From: an uncultured Pseudomonadales bacterium
GTDB taxonomy: Bacteria > Pseudomonadota > Gammaproteobacteria > Pseudomonadales > Azotimanducaceae
Assembly: GCA_943787425.1 (NCBI GenBank)
Contig: CALSMJ010000001.1
Location: 248,001-312,000, forward strand
Reading direction: 5' to 3'
Length of the DNA: 64,000 bases
Positions 1-8,468 of the stretch are shown here, piece by piece. The number at the start of each line of letters is the position of its first letter. The stretch's first letter is position 1. The notes under the pieces are model-generated. The model made no database searches. It was not told the origin of the DNA and saw only the letters and a program-made list of their open reading frames with translations. The position numbers were made by a program, and so were the translations under genes.

Positions 1-749
1 TGAATATCAGCAATGAGACAGGTTTTGATACAGATCAGATAGGCGCCATCTTCCTCAGCAATATTTTTTAACGCACTCGCAATCGGTCCAGCAAATCCAT
101 AGGCCAATAAAACACCCACAAAGGTGCCAACCAACGCCGCGCCGACCTTCATCCCGAGCACTTCTGGCGGCTCAGAGATATAGCCCATCGTAATGACAAC
201 GCCCATCACAGCCGCCACGATGCCAAATGCGGGCAAACCATCCGCCATCGTTTGCATGGCACCTGAGGGTTGCAGCGCTTCATGATGATGGGTATCGAGT
301 TCGATATCCATCAGGGCTTCAATCTCATGAACATTGAGATTGCCCAGAATCTTGATTCGCAAAATATCGCAAACAAAATCCTTTACATGATGATTATGCA
401 GGATCGCCGGAAACTGCTGCCAAATCTCACTATCTTCTGGTCGATCGACGTCATCCTCGAGCGCCAACATGCCGCTACGCCGACCTTTGTCAAACAATAA
501 GTACAAAAAGCTGAACAACTCGAGATAATTTTCACCCTTAAACTTTGTGCCTTTCAGAACAAATTTAAAGTCCCGGCCAATGCCTTTGACCGTATCCACG
601 CTGCTGCCGATCACCAACGCGAAAATGGCGCCGCCGGCAATAATCATCAACTCTGGGGGATGGTAAAGCTGCATTAGGAACCCGCCAGACAACACGTACC
701 CGCCCAGGACACTGCCAATCACGCCGAACAGACCTATAAAAAACTTCAT
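1..749 (-). CDS. motA: Flagellar motor stator protein MotA (3' end cut by window edge)
   Basis: MotA is the proton-channel subunit of the flagellar stator and forms the inner-membrane complex with MotB that drives rotation. The reverse strand reads MKFFIGLFGVIGSVLGGYVL at the N terminus, then a cytoplasmic region with VDTVKGIGRDF and the conserved block GAMQTMADGLPAFGIVAAV, followed by the third and fourth membrane segments around GTFVGVLLAYGFAGPIASAL. About 249 codons are present and a full MotA has about 285, so only the C-terminal tail lies outside the window. The ATG at 749 begins the first hydrophobic segment, but no strong Shine-Dalgarno sequence precedes it. motB is expected beyond the left edge. 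Identity is secure. It implies a flagellated organism. Confidence 0.93.
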   Translation of the reverse strand, partial: MKFFIGLFGVIGSVLGGYVLSGGFLMQLYHPPELMIIAGGAIFALVIGSSVDTVKGIGRDFKFVLKGTKFKGENYLELFSFLYLLFDKGRRSGMLALEDDVDRPEDSEIWQQFPAILHNHHVKDFVCDILRIKILGNLNVHEIEALMDIELDTHHHEALQPSGAMQTMADGLPAFGIVAAVMGVVITMGYISEPPEVLGMKVGAALVGTFVGVLLAYGFAGPIASALKNIAEEDGAYLICIKTCLIADI

Positions 750-848
750 ACTGTCGCTACCAATTGCAATAGCACCTACTATAACCCCGCTCTGCCCTTG
801 AGCACAGCCTCCTCCCAGCAATTTTGTTCGTTAAGATAATCGATTGGG

Positions 849-864
849 CGGGGCCTAGGCCCCG
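849..864. other. 16-bp perfect palindrome, possible terminator stem
   Basis: CGGGGCCTAGGCCCCG is a perfect GC-rich palindrome in the gap between motA and the SnoaL-like gene, both on the reverse strand. It could end transcription of the SnoaL-like gene before motA. There is no adjacent T-run, so a classical intrinsic terminator is not shown. The rest of the gap at 750-982 shows nothing recognisable. Confidence 0.35.
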
Positions 865-982
865 ATCGAGTTTGCATTGCAAGCGCCAATTCTGGATGTG
901 AATCAGCGCGCCTGAGCAGACTTGCCCCTGCCTGGTTCAGGCTGACGCTCTGGCTTTAACCAACTTAGCCATACGCGACTCA

Positions 983-1576
983 CTATCGGCTGACTTGTTC
1001 GAGGGCCTTCACGGTCTCACGCCCAACCGATGCAGCGAGCGCATTGGGTATCAGCATCGACAAGACATACTGCGCGACTCGCCAACGTTTACCGTCGAAA
1101 ACAACCAGCCCGGAGCCTCGGCAGAGTCCCAGCTTTTCGTTGCTGAGCACTTCATCGAAGCCGTAAATTTCCGGATTTCCGGTCGGCACCAGATGTCTTG
1201 AAACGACCTCGTAACGCCAACCGCGACCTTCCGAGAAAGGTTTCGCCGCATAGGCTTGAAACTCGGTGATCGACCATCGCTCGCTCGCATCCGTGCCAAG
1301 AAATACGGCATCTTGCGTGTAGCGAGCAAAGTAATCTTCAGCATCAGACGCCGCTGCAGCCCGATGCAGGCCATCCAAAAGCACGTCAATCGCCGCAGTA
1401 TTGGCGTCATGCTGCACCGCCTGAGTTGTTGTTGAGGCGGGTTCAGCTGTCGCAGAAACAGGCATTAAAAACAGCGATAACACAATCATTAACAACCCGT
1501 ATCGGTCGTTCGAGCCGCGGTGAACGCCAACTAATTTTTTCTTGCGATAGATCTCCAACAGATTGATTTTCAACAT
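983..1576 (-). CDS. Exported SnoaL/NTF2-like domain protein
   Basis: This 197-residue protein has a hydrophobic export segment (about residues 28-45, LLMIVLSLFLMPVSATAEP) followed by an NTF2/SnoaL-like alpha+beta cone fold. The region from AIDVLLDGLHRAAAASDAED through YFARYTQDAVFLGTDASERW and the later GSGLVVFDGKRWRVAQYVLS are typical of the DUF4440/SnoaL_3 group. These small proteins bind or isomerise small molecules, and many have no known substrate. The start at 1576 is supported by AGGAAAG five bases upstream. This gives an unusually long basic n-region (YRKKK), so initiation at the internal Met near residue 30 is possible. The divergent neighbour at 1925 shares the 348-base gap. Fold assignment is fairly sure and the function is unknown. 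Confidence 0.75.
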   Translation of the reverse strand: MLKINLLEIYRKKKLVGVHRGSNDRYGLLMIVLSLFLMPVSATAEPASTTTQAVQHDANTAAIDVLLDGLHRAAAASDAEDYFARYTQDAVFLGTDASERWSITEFQAYAAKPFSEGRGWRYEVVSRHLVPTGNPEIYGFDEVLSNEKLGLCRGSGLVVFDGKRWRVAQYVLSMLIPNALAASVGRETVKALEQVSR

Positions 1577-1924
1577 TTAACTTTCCTAACATTTATCGTT
1601 ACGACGGCCCGCGTCATCAAACACTCAGTACCGCCTTTTGGCACACCTTGTTACGCCGGCTAGGCATTTCGCTGGCTGTTTTTTAGCCGCTCAGTCCCAC
1701 GACGGCTGCTTGCCCACTAACACCGCTTAATCATCGCGTAAACTCGACGCAAACAAGGCGGCTCAACTTGGGCGCATTCGATCGTGATTGATTATCCTAA
1801 CAGCACCCTAACGCGGTCCCGTCGTCGGAACAAAGTAAAAATTGCCGGGGCGGCATCAGGCCTTGGCCAAAACCGCCTTCTCTGCCATGCTTTGGCATCC
1901 TACATTCTGGATCCGGATAACACT

Positions 1925-2368
1925 ATGAGCGAATACCTACCTCCCAAAATTGACTGGGTGCGAGAACATGTTGAAGCCTACGAAGGCAGTGGCGGCACCA
2001 AAGCAACCACCCTCCGTGACACAGGCATGCCCTGCATCATCGTCACGCACAAGGGTGGGAAAACGGGCGCCGTGCGAAAAATTCCCTTGATGCGCGTCAA
2101 GGTTGGTGCAAGCTATGTCCTAATCGGCTCGATGGGCGGACAACCCAAAAACCCGGTTTGGGTTTACAACTTGCGCGCTCACCCCGATGTCGAAATTCGG
2201 GATGCCACGGAGGTAACCCCCATGGTTGTGCGCGAAGTTGTTGATGCCGATGAGCGCGCGGCGCTTTGGGCGGCAAGTGCTGAAGCCTTTCCGCCTTATA
2301 ACGACTATCAAGCTAAGACTGATCGCGTGATCCCAGTCTTTGTTGCGGAACCTGCAACCAAGGCCTAG
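1925..2368 (+). CDS. Deazaflavin (F420)-dependent nitroreductase family protein
   Basis: A 147-residue protein of the Ddn/F420H2-dependent quinone reductase split-barrel family. The blocks GGTKATTLRDTGMPCIIVTH, KGGKTGAVRKIPLMRV and NPVWVYNLRAHPDVEI match the family order: a substrate loop, the G-x-K-[TS]-G-x-x-R-x-x-P-[LV] cofactor-binding motif, then the N-P-x-W-x-x-N-[LI] motif. The reading frame is open back to 1784, but the ATG at 1925 (MSEYLPPKIDWV) begins where family members begin. The 47-residue extension has no recognisable features. Two LLM-type genes of families that often use F420 lie elsewhere in the window. The cofactor could also be FMN or haem, so the family call is firmer than the cofactor. 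The gap at 1577-1924 holds only divergent upstream sequence. Confidence 0.82.
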   Translation: MSEYLPPKIDWVREHVEAYEGSGGTKATTLRDTGMPCIIVTHKGGKTGAVRKIPLMRVKVGASYVLIGSMGGQPKNPVWVYNLRAHPDVEIRDATEVTPMVVREVVDADERAALWAASAEAFPPYNDYQAKTDRVIPVFVAEPATKA

Positions 2369-2585
2369 TCAGCGGTGCAGCTTCAAAAATGGGTGATCAG
2401 GCGCTGCGGCTTGTTGCCCGACCTACTGGCTCGGACCAAGCAAAGCCGGCACGAGGCGGTCTATTTGGCCAAGACTCGAAGGCAGTGCTTGTTTGATCCG
2501 ACCTGAACCGCGAGCATTCGATAGGGCCAAAGACGACAGCGGGCGCCTGCCCTTGCCTGCAAAGCCCTATTTTATTGCAAAGCAC

Positions 2586-3755
2586 CTATGGCGACGCCGA
2601 TTCAACCTCACCGCTCATTGCGGCGCGCAGAACCCGCTCAAAATCCTTGATTTTGAATGTGATCGGATTGGTGGCCGCGGATGGATCCAAGACGGCCGCT
2701 CGAGCGATCGCGGGTACCTCCAGCGCCTCCGAGAGGACGTCGCTTAACCGATGCGGAATACCCACTTCATCTCTCAACGCCAACACCCAGGCTAGGAAAT
2801 CCTCGCAAGCAGTGCCAATCTCTAACTGCCGCGCAAGCAAAGCCAAGGGCGCCTCGATCACAGAGCGATTTGCTTGCAGTACATAGGGCATCAAAACCGC
2901 GTTTAGCAAACCATGATGCGCATTGTGATGGGCACCGAGCGGATGGGCCAACGCGTGCATTGCGCCCAATCCCTTTTGGAAGGCCGTCGCCCCCATCATC
3001 GACGCAATTTGCATCTGCGTTCGCGCTTCAAGGTCAGCGCCGTTGGCGACTGCCCGGGCCAGATAGTCTCGAACGATGATCATTCCTTGCCGGGCGATTC
3101 CCTCTGCCATCGGGTGAAACACAGGCGAGCAATACGCTTCCAATAAATGTGATAGCGCGTCCATCCCGGTCGCGGCGGTTAAATGCGGCGGCAAACCTAC
3201 CGTGAAGTCTGCATCCAGCAAGACGATCTTTGGCAGCATCTGCGGGTGAAAAATAATGACCTTGCGCCTGCTCGCCGCCTCAACAATCAGCGCAGCACGA
3301 CCGACCTCTGAGCCGGTACCCGCCGTTGTGGGCACAGCAATAATGGGTTGAATGACGGATGCATCCGCTCGCTGCCATTGATCCCCAATGTCTTCGAGAT
3401 CCCACAGTCCGCAGCGTTGGTGCGCCATGACTGCAATCGTCTTACCCACATCCATCGCGCTACCGCCCCCGATGGCCAGGACACCATCATGACCGCCCGC
3501 AAGGAACGCTTGGCAGCCCGCCTCGACCTCCGAACCGGTAGGATTGCCGTCCACTTCAGAGAAAACCCCGGGTGACAGGCCTTGCAATAACAGCTCGGCA
3601 AGCACTTCCTGAATCAAAGGCAGCGCCAGCAGCATCCGATCCGTGACGACCAATGGCCGCTGAATATTCAAAGCTAGGCAACAGCCGGAAAGTTCTGCGC
3701 GCCGCCCCGGTCCAACATAAATCTGGGTTGGATAATTCCAATTTGAATGGGTCAA
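2586..3755 (-). CDS. Iron-containing alcohol dehydrogenase (group III)
   Basis: A 389-residue NAD(P)-dependent, Fe-dependent alcohol dehydrogenase of the FucO/AdhB superfamily. The Rossmann part carries GGGSAMDVGK (about residues 96-105) and the second nucleotide loop PTTAGTGSEV. The metal ligands are visible as D199 and H203 (DALSH), H267 (MHALAH) and H281 (NAHHG), with FucO-like spacing. The chosen start is TTG at 3755 because AAGGAGGT sits five bases upstream, giving (M)THSNWNYPTQI. The frame extends to 3776, but that upstream part is not family-like. A zinc-type alcohol dehydrogenase follows upstream on the same strand after about 220 bases. Substrate unknown. In this context an alkanol or diol is plausible. 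Confidence 0.9.
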   Translation of the reverse strand: MTHSNWNYPTQIYVGPGRRAELSGCCLALNIQRPLVVTDRMLLALPLIQEVLAELLLQGLSPGVFSEVDGNPTGSEVEAGCQAFLAGGHDGVLAIGGGSAMDVGKTIAVMAHQRCGLWDLEDIGDQWQRADASVIQPIIAVPTTAGTGSEVGRAALIVEAASRRKVIIFHPQMLPKIVLLDADFTVGLPPHLTAATGMDALSHLLEAYCSPVFHPMAEGIARQGMIIVRDYLARAVANGADLEARTQMQIASMMGATAFQKGLGAMHALAHPLGAHHNAHHGLLNAVLMPYVLQANRSVIEAPLALLARQLEIGTACEDFLAWVLALRDEVGIPHRLSDVLSEALEVPAIARAAVLDPSAATNPITFKIKDFERVLRAAMSGEVESASP

Positions 3756-3974
3756 CCCGCACCTCCTTCCACGCACTCCTTATACGCGCTTCTCGCGCGC
3801 CGCTCAACGCGTTACCTGACCAAACCCAAGCCCAAATCATCTGACAGCAGGGCCAGCGCGCCCGGAGCGATTTTAAGGTTCGTTTTTTGGGATTTGTTGA
3901 ATTTCTTTGGCAGTCACAGCACTGCGCGTCAAACTACCCATCAGGTTAGCCAACCACCGGCGCAATAGCCTGCC

Positions 3975-5069
3975 TTAAAAAACTAAAATTGCTCGGCCCT
4001 GAATCTCACCCGCTGCCAGCGCCCGCGTTGCTTCATTAATGTCATCCAGCGCGTATCGCGCCGTCACCATAGCATTTAGATCTAATGTGCCTTCCTCATA
4101 CCATTTGATATAGCGCGGGAAATCCTGATCCGGGCTGCACGAGCCACCGATGCTGCCAATAAAACGCTTCTCGTTCATCAGAAGATCAACCGGGTCGAGC
4201 TCTACCGGTGTCGTCGGCACCCCAACCAGTACCGCTGTACCGCCGGACTCTGCTCCAAAAAAACCGGTTCGGGCAGCAGGCACAATTTGCTCCATGGTTT
4301 TTCGAATGCCAATACAATCAAAAACAAAATCAGCGCCAGCGACCGTCTGCCTGCGGATCGTATACCGGTCCGCTTTGGATGTCAGCGCACGAATCATGGC
4401 AACAGGGTCTTCATTGGCAGCATTAATCACATGGGTTGCGCCAAACTGCTTGGCAAATGCCAACTTTTCATCCTCCAAATCAATGGCGATCAATGGATTC
4501 GCGCCGCGCGCTCGGGCTGCGACCACCGCAGACAAGCCTACGCCACCCACGCCAAAGATCGCGACGCTGTCGCCGGCCTGGACGTTCGCCGTATTTTCGA
4601 CCGCCCCTGCGCCCGTCATGACAGCGCATCCAATAATCGAGGTGACTAAAGGCTCGATCGTTGAAGGCACCTTCACAACATAGCGCTCATCTGCAAGGGT
4701 GTGATCGGCCCAAGTAAAGACATTACTACTGGTCGCGACCTGCCCGTCAGGAAGTTCGACCCGAGCCGCCTCAGGGACTCGATCACCGGGACTGATGTGG
4801 CGAGGCACCCAGGTGACCATCACACGATCCCCAATCGTCAGGTGGGATACCGCATCCCCAACTTCTATAACTTCACCGGTTGACTCGTGCCCCAAAACTT
4901 CCGGGCCATTTCGGGCGCGGTGCATCGTGTGCAACTGGCTGTGACAGATACCACTGGCAAACTGCTTAATCAGAACCTGATAGGGCCCTGGCGTCGGCAA
5001 CGTCACCGTGTGTATGCCGAGCGCGCCAGCATCTTTTGGAACAACAACTACCCGTGCTTCTATTGCCAT
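3975..5069 (-). CDS. Zinc-type medium-chain alcohol dehydrogenase
   Basis: A 364-residue MDR-family alcohol dehydrogenase oxidising an alcohol or aldehyde adduct with NAD(P). Catalytic zinc ligands are visible as C42 (GICHSQLH), H61/E62 (LGHESTGEV) and C147 (GCAVMTGAG). The NAD-binding turn is GVGGVG at 172-177, followed by an acidic D in IAIDLEDEK suggesting NAD. The four-cysteine structural zinc lobe expected near residues 90-115 is absent; that stretch (ISPGDRVPEAARVELPDG) has no cysteine. The ATG at 5069 follows AAGGAGGG with good spacing, so the longer frame to 5120 is rejected. Close relatives include glutathione-independent class III-like and NDMA-type dehydrogenases. The exact substrate cannot be read. 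Confidence 0.88.
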   Translation of the reverse strand: MAIEARVVVVPKDAGALGIHTVTLPTPGPYQVLIKQFASGICHSQLHTMHRARNGPEVLGHESTGEVIEVGDAVSHLTIGDRVMVTWVPRHISPGDRVPEAARVELPDGQVATSSNVFTWADHTLADERYVVKVPSTIEPLVTSIIGCAVMTGAGAVENTANVQAGDSVAIFGVGGVGLSAVVAARARGANPLIAIDLEDEKLAFAKQFGATHVINAANEDPVAMIRALTSKADRYTIRRQTVAGADFVFDCIGIRKTMEQIVPAARTGFFGAESGGTAVLVGVPTTPVELDPVDLLMNEKRFIGSIGGSCSPDQDFPRYIKWYEEGTLDLNAMVTARYALDDINEATRALAAGEIQGRAILVF

Positions 5070-5199
5070 GTAACCCTCCTTAAAAAACAGCTCAACAACC
5101 CAAAGACCTTCACAGAGCACGACCCTAAGGCATAGAGATCGCTTCTAGTCGGTTTCGCGAGATGGGTTGAACCGATGACTTAATTTCAAACGCGTCTGA

Positions 5200-5215
5200 G
5201 GTCTGGTCACAGACC
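5200..5215. promoter_or_regulatory. Inverted repeat upstream of the zinc alcohol dehydrogenase
   Basis: GGTCTG and CAGACC are perfect 6-bp arms around the tetranucleotide GTCA, 131 bases upstream of the ADH start at 5069. It could be a regulator site or a small hairpin. No promoter elements could be assigned with confidence. Confidence 0.25.
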
Positions 5216-5312
5216 AACCCCATTTTCTACCGCCCATTACCAGCCACGATTCCCAGTCAGGCTCAACCCTGCACGCCCTATCACGGTGCAATACCATCGA
5301 ATAACCCTGACC

Positions 5313-6710
5313 TTAAAATCCCGTCGCCATGTCGGTAAAGTCCATTAGATCCTCGATGGCGGCCATGGCTTTGAGTACCGCAAGATCATCCCGCTGACGC
5401 CCGATCACCTGCATAGCGATGGGCATACCGTCTGCTGCCAACCCGATCGGCACGCTGCCCGCAGGATTGCGCGTCATATTGAGTCCCATCGTAAAAGAAA
5501 CCCAATCAGGGGTTTCTGCGCCATTAACGAACCCGTCACCCATTAAAGTCGGCGCATGACCTCGCGTTACGGGTGTTAATAAAATGGGGGCCTGTTGCAG
5601 TACCGCTTCAAGCTGGTAAGCGTAGGTATGGCAATGATCAATGGCCACGGCATAGTCTGCGGCTGTAAACCGATCCAGGCCCATTTCGATCTGAGGTCGC
5701 AACGCCGCATCAATTTTTTCCCACTCTTTGGTGCCTCTTAAATGACCTTGGGCCCGGGCCCGAGCCGCGGTCCAAAACACCAGCCAATCTGAGAACGGGT
5801 GTTTATCCCATATTGTTTCCTGCTCGATTACTTGCACGCCGGCACGACGCAAACGTTCGATGGCACCTTCGCACAGCGCTAGGATTTCGTCATCACAGCT
5901 CGTGATGCCCATGGTGGGCGACCAGATCACAGCCTTGGGGAGCGCGCCATCCAGTTGGGGCGCCCAGGGTTCACTCGGCGCCGGCAGCGAGAAAATATCA
6001 GTTGGTTCAGCACCAACGCACTGGTCTAAGACGAAAGCCGCATCCCGAATACGGCGAGTCATTGGCCCCTTTACCGTGAGCAAACCCGAACCCGTCGGTT
6101 TCGGCCCGCCATTCGGCACTCGACCTTGCGAGGTTTTAATCCCGCTTAAGCCGCACAAAGCCGCTGGAATTCGGATCGAGCCGCCGCCATCACTGCCGGT
6201 TGCCAATGGCACCATGCCCGCGGCAATCGCTGCCGAGGATCCCCCGGAGGATCCCCCCGGGGTTCGCGTCAAATCCCAAGGGTTTTTAGTAATCCCAAAG
6301 GGTACATTATCGGTTTTGCCTTTGTAGCCAAATTCAGGGGTATTGGTCTTGCCAACCACAATGGCGCCCGCAGCGCGGAGGCGGCGCACCAGTTCAGAGT
6401 CCTCAAGCGCCGGCGCGTCATCGGTATGAAACGCAGAACCAAATGTGGTGATATAACCTTGAGCGTCTTCTAAATCTTTTACCCCAAATGGGATTCCGGC
6501 CAGGGGCAGGTGCTCACCTACGGCGAGTCTTTGATCGACCTTGGCCGCGTCAGCGAGCGCCCGTGCATCATCAAGGGCGCAAAAAGCATTGATAATAGGA
6601 TTGAGGCGATGAATATTCTCAAGCGCTGCCGTCACCAAAGCCTCGCAACTCGTTGCACCTGTTTGGACTTGTTGCGTTAGCTCTAAAATTGTCGTTTGAC
6701 GAAAATCCAT
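5313..6710 (-). CDS. Amidase (amidase signature family)
   Basis: A 465-residue amidase signature hydrolase that cleaves amide bonds with a Ser-cisSer-Lys triad. All three residues are present: K78 (FGVKDLED), S154 (PGGSSGGSSAA) and S178 (GSDGGGSIRIPA), with spacing like fatty acid amide hydrolase. The length is full for the family and there is no signal peptide, so it is cytoplasmic. The C-terminal region NPAGSVPIGLAADGMPIAMQ is the usual substrate-channel segment. It is not part of a gatCAB set, since no gatB or gatC is nearby, so a catabolic or detoxifying amidase is more likely than tRNA amidotransferase. Substrate unknown. Confidence 0.9.
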   Translation of the reverse strand: MDFRQTTILELTQQVQTGATSCEALVTAALENIHRLNPIINAFCALDDARALADAAKVDQRLAVGEHLPLAGIPFGVKDLEDAQGYITTFGSAFHTDDAPALEDSELVRRLRAAGAIVVGKTNTPEFGYKGKTDNVPFGITKNPWDLTRTPGGSSGGSSAAIAAGMVPLATGSDGGGSIRIPAALCGLSGIKTSQGRVPNGGPKPTGSGLLTVKGPMTRRIRDAAFVLDQCVGAEPTDIFSLPAPSEPWAPQLDGALPKAVIWSPTMGITSCDDEILALCEGAIERLRRAGVQVIEQETIWDKHPFSDWLVFWTAARARAQGHLRGTKEWEKIDAALRPQIEMGLDRFTAADYAVAIDHCHTYAYQLEAVLQQAPILLTPVTRGHAPTLMGDGFVNGAETPDWVSFTMGLNMTRNPAGSVPIGLAADGMPIAMQVIGRQRDDLAVLKAMAAIEDLMDFTDMATGF

Positions 6711-6969
6711 GATGCGCTCCCAACCGTTGATTAATTTGCTTTCCAGGCTGCATCAAATGCCGTCGAGACCAGACCGTTTACGCGCTGATCTGTCTGCCTG
6801 AGTTGATCGGGCGAGGATACGTCCGACCGGTCGATGCCGACTGATTCAACCCAATCGCTAATAAAAAAGGAGCCCACTCAAAAGACTATAAACCAATGAT
6901 TCAAAAAAAGCAGTTGCGGTAACCTCGCGGCAGCCTAGCATCGAGCTCACCAAAAGCCACTCCCGAGGG

Positions 6970-7368
6970 TTACTTTCTGACCCAAAACGCTTTTGGCTTA
7001 GCAATCGCAGACAGCCCAGCACGCTCTAGCGCCTGCTGCCCACACAGCCCCTGCAGCCGATACAGTCCCTGCAGCCGATACAGCCCCTTCAGCGCATAAA
7101 GAGCCTTAAGCGCATAAACAGCCCTCAACGCATAAACAGCCCTCAGCGCATAAAGAGCCTTCAGCGCATAAACAGCCTTCAGCGCATAAACAGCCCTCAG
7201 CGCATAAACAGCCCTCAGCGCATAAACAGCCCTCAGCGCATAAACAGCCCTCAGCGCATAAACAGCCCTCAGCGCATAAACAGCCCTCAGCGCATAAAGC
7301 GCGTTCAAAGTATCAACCGCCTTTAGCGCATCAGATACAGCGTCTAATTTTGGTCTTTGGCAAGATCC
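6970..7368 (-). other. Open frame of hexapeptide repeats, in frame after the hydroxylase stop
   Basis: The reverse-strand frame that ends with TGA at 7369-7371 in the membrane hydroxylase gene stays open for another 132 codons to 6970. It encodes a short lead (KLDAVSDALKAVDTL), then about fourteen hexapeptides of consensus YALRAV with variants YALKAL and YRLQGL, then AKPKAFWVRK. No ATG or Shine-Dalgarno sequence is visible; the only initiation candidates are TTG codons such as the one at 7308. The open frame may be a passive result of the 18-bp repeat, whose length is a multiple of three. It is recorded as a candidate coding or read-through region, not a firm gene. Confidence 0.35.
7055..7306. 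repeat. 18-bp tandem minisatellite, about 14 copies
   Basis: The plus-strand unit is agcgcataaacagccctc, repeated without spacers. Six consecutive units at 7181-7288 are identical or nearly so. Units toward 7055 diverge (agccgatacagtccctgc), and the unit at 7289-7306 is degenerate. This gradient suggests expansion at the 7181-7288 side. Remnants of the unit appear near 7325. The absence of unique spacers rules out CRISPR. The bases at 6711-7054, between this repeat and the amidase, show nothing else. Confidence 0.95.
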
Positions 7369-8250
7369 TCATTCCTGCGCGGCAGCGCGCCGGATTTTTG
7401 CTCGCAAATCTGGCCCCTCGAAGTGCCAGCCAGGTGCTTTGAACAGAAATCCAAATCGCTGCGACCAGGTTTGGCAGGTTTTGAGATCACGCCATAACGC
7501 AAGGTACCCGGCAACGGCAAAATACAGCGGATTTCGCCCTGTCAAATTTTTGGTCAAACCGTACACCACGGGGTGCTCTGGCACTTCTTCAACAAAGGTG
7601 CCAAACAACCGGTCCCAAATAATCAATACGCCACCATGATTTTGATCCAAGTACGCAACGTTCGATCCATGATGGACGCGATGATGGCTTGGCGTATTAA
7701 AGATCCATTCAAACCAGACCGGCAATTTATCTACTGCCTCGGTGTGGACCCAAAATTGATAAACCAAATTAATACTGATCATGGTGAGCACCATGACCGG
7801 ATGAAAGCCCAACAACGGTAGCGGCAACCAAAACCAATATTTGTGGATCCGTTCACCCACACCTTGGCGCAAGGCAGTGCCAAAATTCATAAGCTGCGCG
7901 GAATGATGGGCTTCATGGCCCGCCCAGAATAAGCGGATTTCGTGGTTTGCCCGATGAAACCAGTAATAAATCAAATCATCCAGCACAAACAGCAGGCACC
8001 ACGCCCACCACTGTGTACCAACAATCGTTTTGAGCGGCGACAGCTCATAAAGATAAAAAAAGACGATAACCGCAAGCGCTTTTGGCACCACATCAATGAT
8101 CGCCGACAGGACCAAAAGCCCCAGTGATAACGCTGTGTCGCGGGGTTGATACCAGGCTTTTTGGTAAAAAAAAGATCCGAAGGCTTCAACAAAAATGGCC
8201 AGCAGAAACGCCGGCAAGGCATACTGATGAATCGAATCCGCCGTCAACAT
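7369..8250 (-). CDS. Membrane fatty acid hydroxylase / sterol desaturase family protein
   Basis: A 293-residue integral membrane di-iron oxygenase. Histidine clusters are visible as HRANH (99-103), HEAHH (112-116) and HRVHH (190-194), with further conserved H169 and NHGG (204-207). Together these match the eight-histidine signature of the fatty acid hydroxylase superfamily. Four or more membrane helices surround them (around residues 11-29, 42-70, 82-98 and 145-168). The family uses O2 and reducing power to hydroxylate or desaturate lipid chains, sterols or carotenoids, or to cleave ether lipids. The subgroup seen here (long loop NTPSHHRVHHGSN) resembles bacterial C-5 sterol desaturase-like and alkylglycerol monooxygenase-like proteins, so the substrate is open. 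Confidence 0.88.
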   Translation of the reverse strand: MLTADSIHQYALPAFLLAIFVEAFGSFFYQKAWYQPRDTALSLGLLVLSAIIDVVPKALAVIVFFYLYELSPLKTIVGTQWWAWCLLFVLDDLIYYWFHRANHEIRLFWAGHEAHHSAQLMNFGTALRQGVGERIHKYWFWLPLPLLGFHPVMVLTMISINLVYQFWVHTEAVDKLPVWFEWIFNTPSHHRVHHGSNVAYLDQNHGGVLIIWDRLFGTFVEEVPEHPVVYGLTKNLTGRNPLYFAVAGYLALWRDLKTCQTWSQRFGFLFKAPGWHFEGPDLRAKIRRAAAQE

Positions 8251-8468
8251 TCGCTAAACGCTGTCATCAAACGCCCCTTTTATTGCGCGCAGCATCCTTT
8301 TTAATGTCCCCAGCCCGAGCCAGGGCGTCTTGAGACTGGACACCCACAACCGGCTGTGTCCTGCTCGACAGTCGGCCAACCGGCTCAGGCAACCAGAATT
8401 CTCCGAAGACATCCCCTAATCAGGCCGCTCAAAGCTTGCCCGCTACTCTAAACTAATGATTGTAAAGA

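Noticed and set aside
4150-4683. 177-codon plus-strand frame
   Set aside because: It is antisense to the zinc alcohol dehydrogenase, which has full catalytic motifs and a strong ribosome-binding site.
7055-7306. Tandem repeats as a possible CRISPR array
   Set aside because: Units are contiguous 18-mers with no unique spacers and no cas genes nearby.
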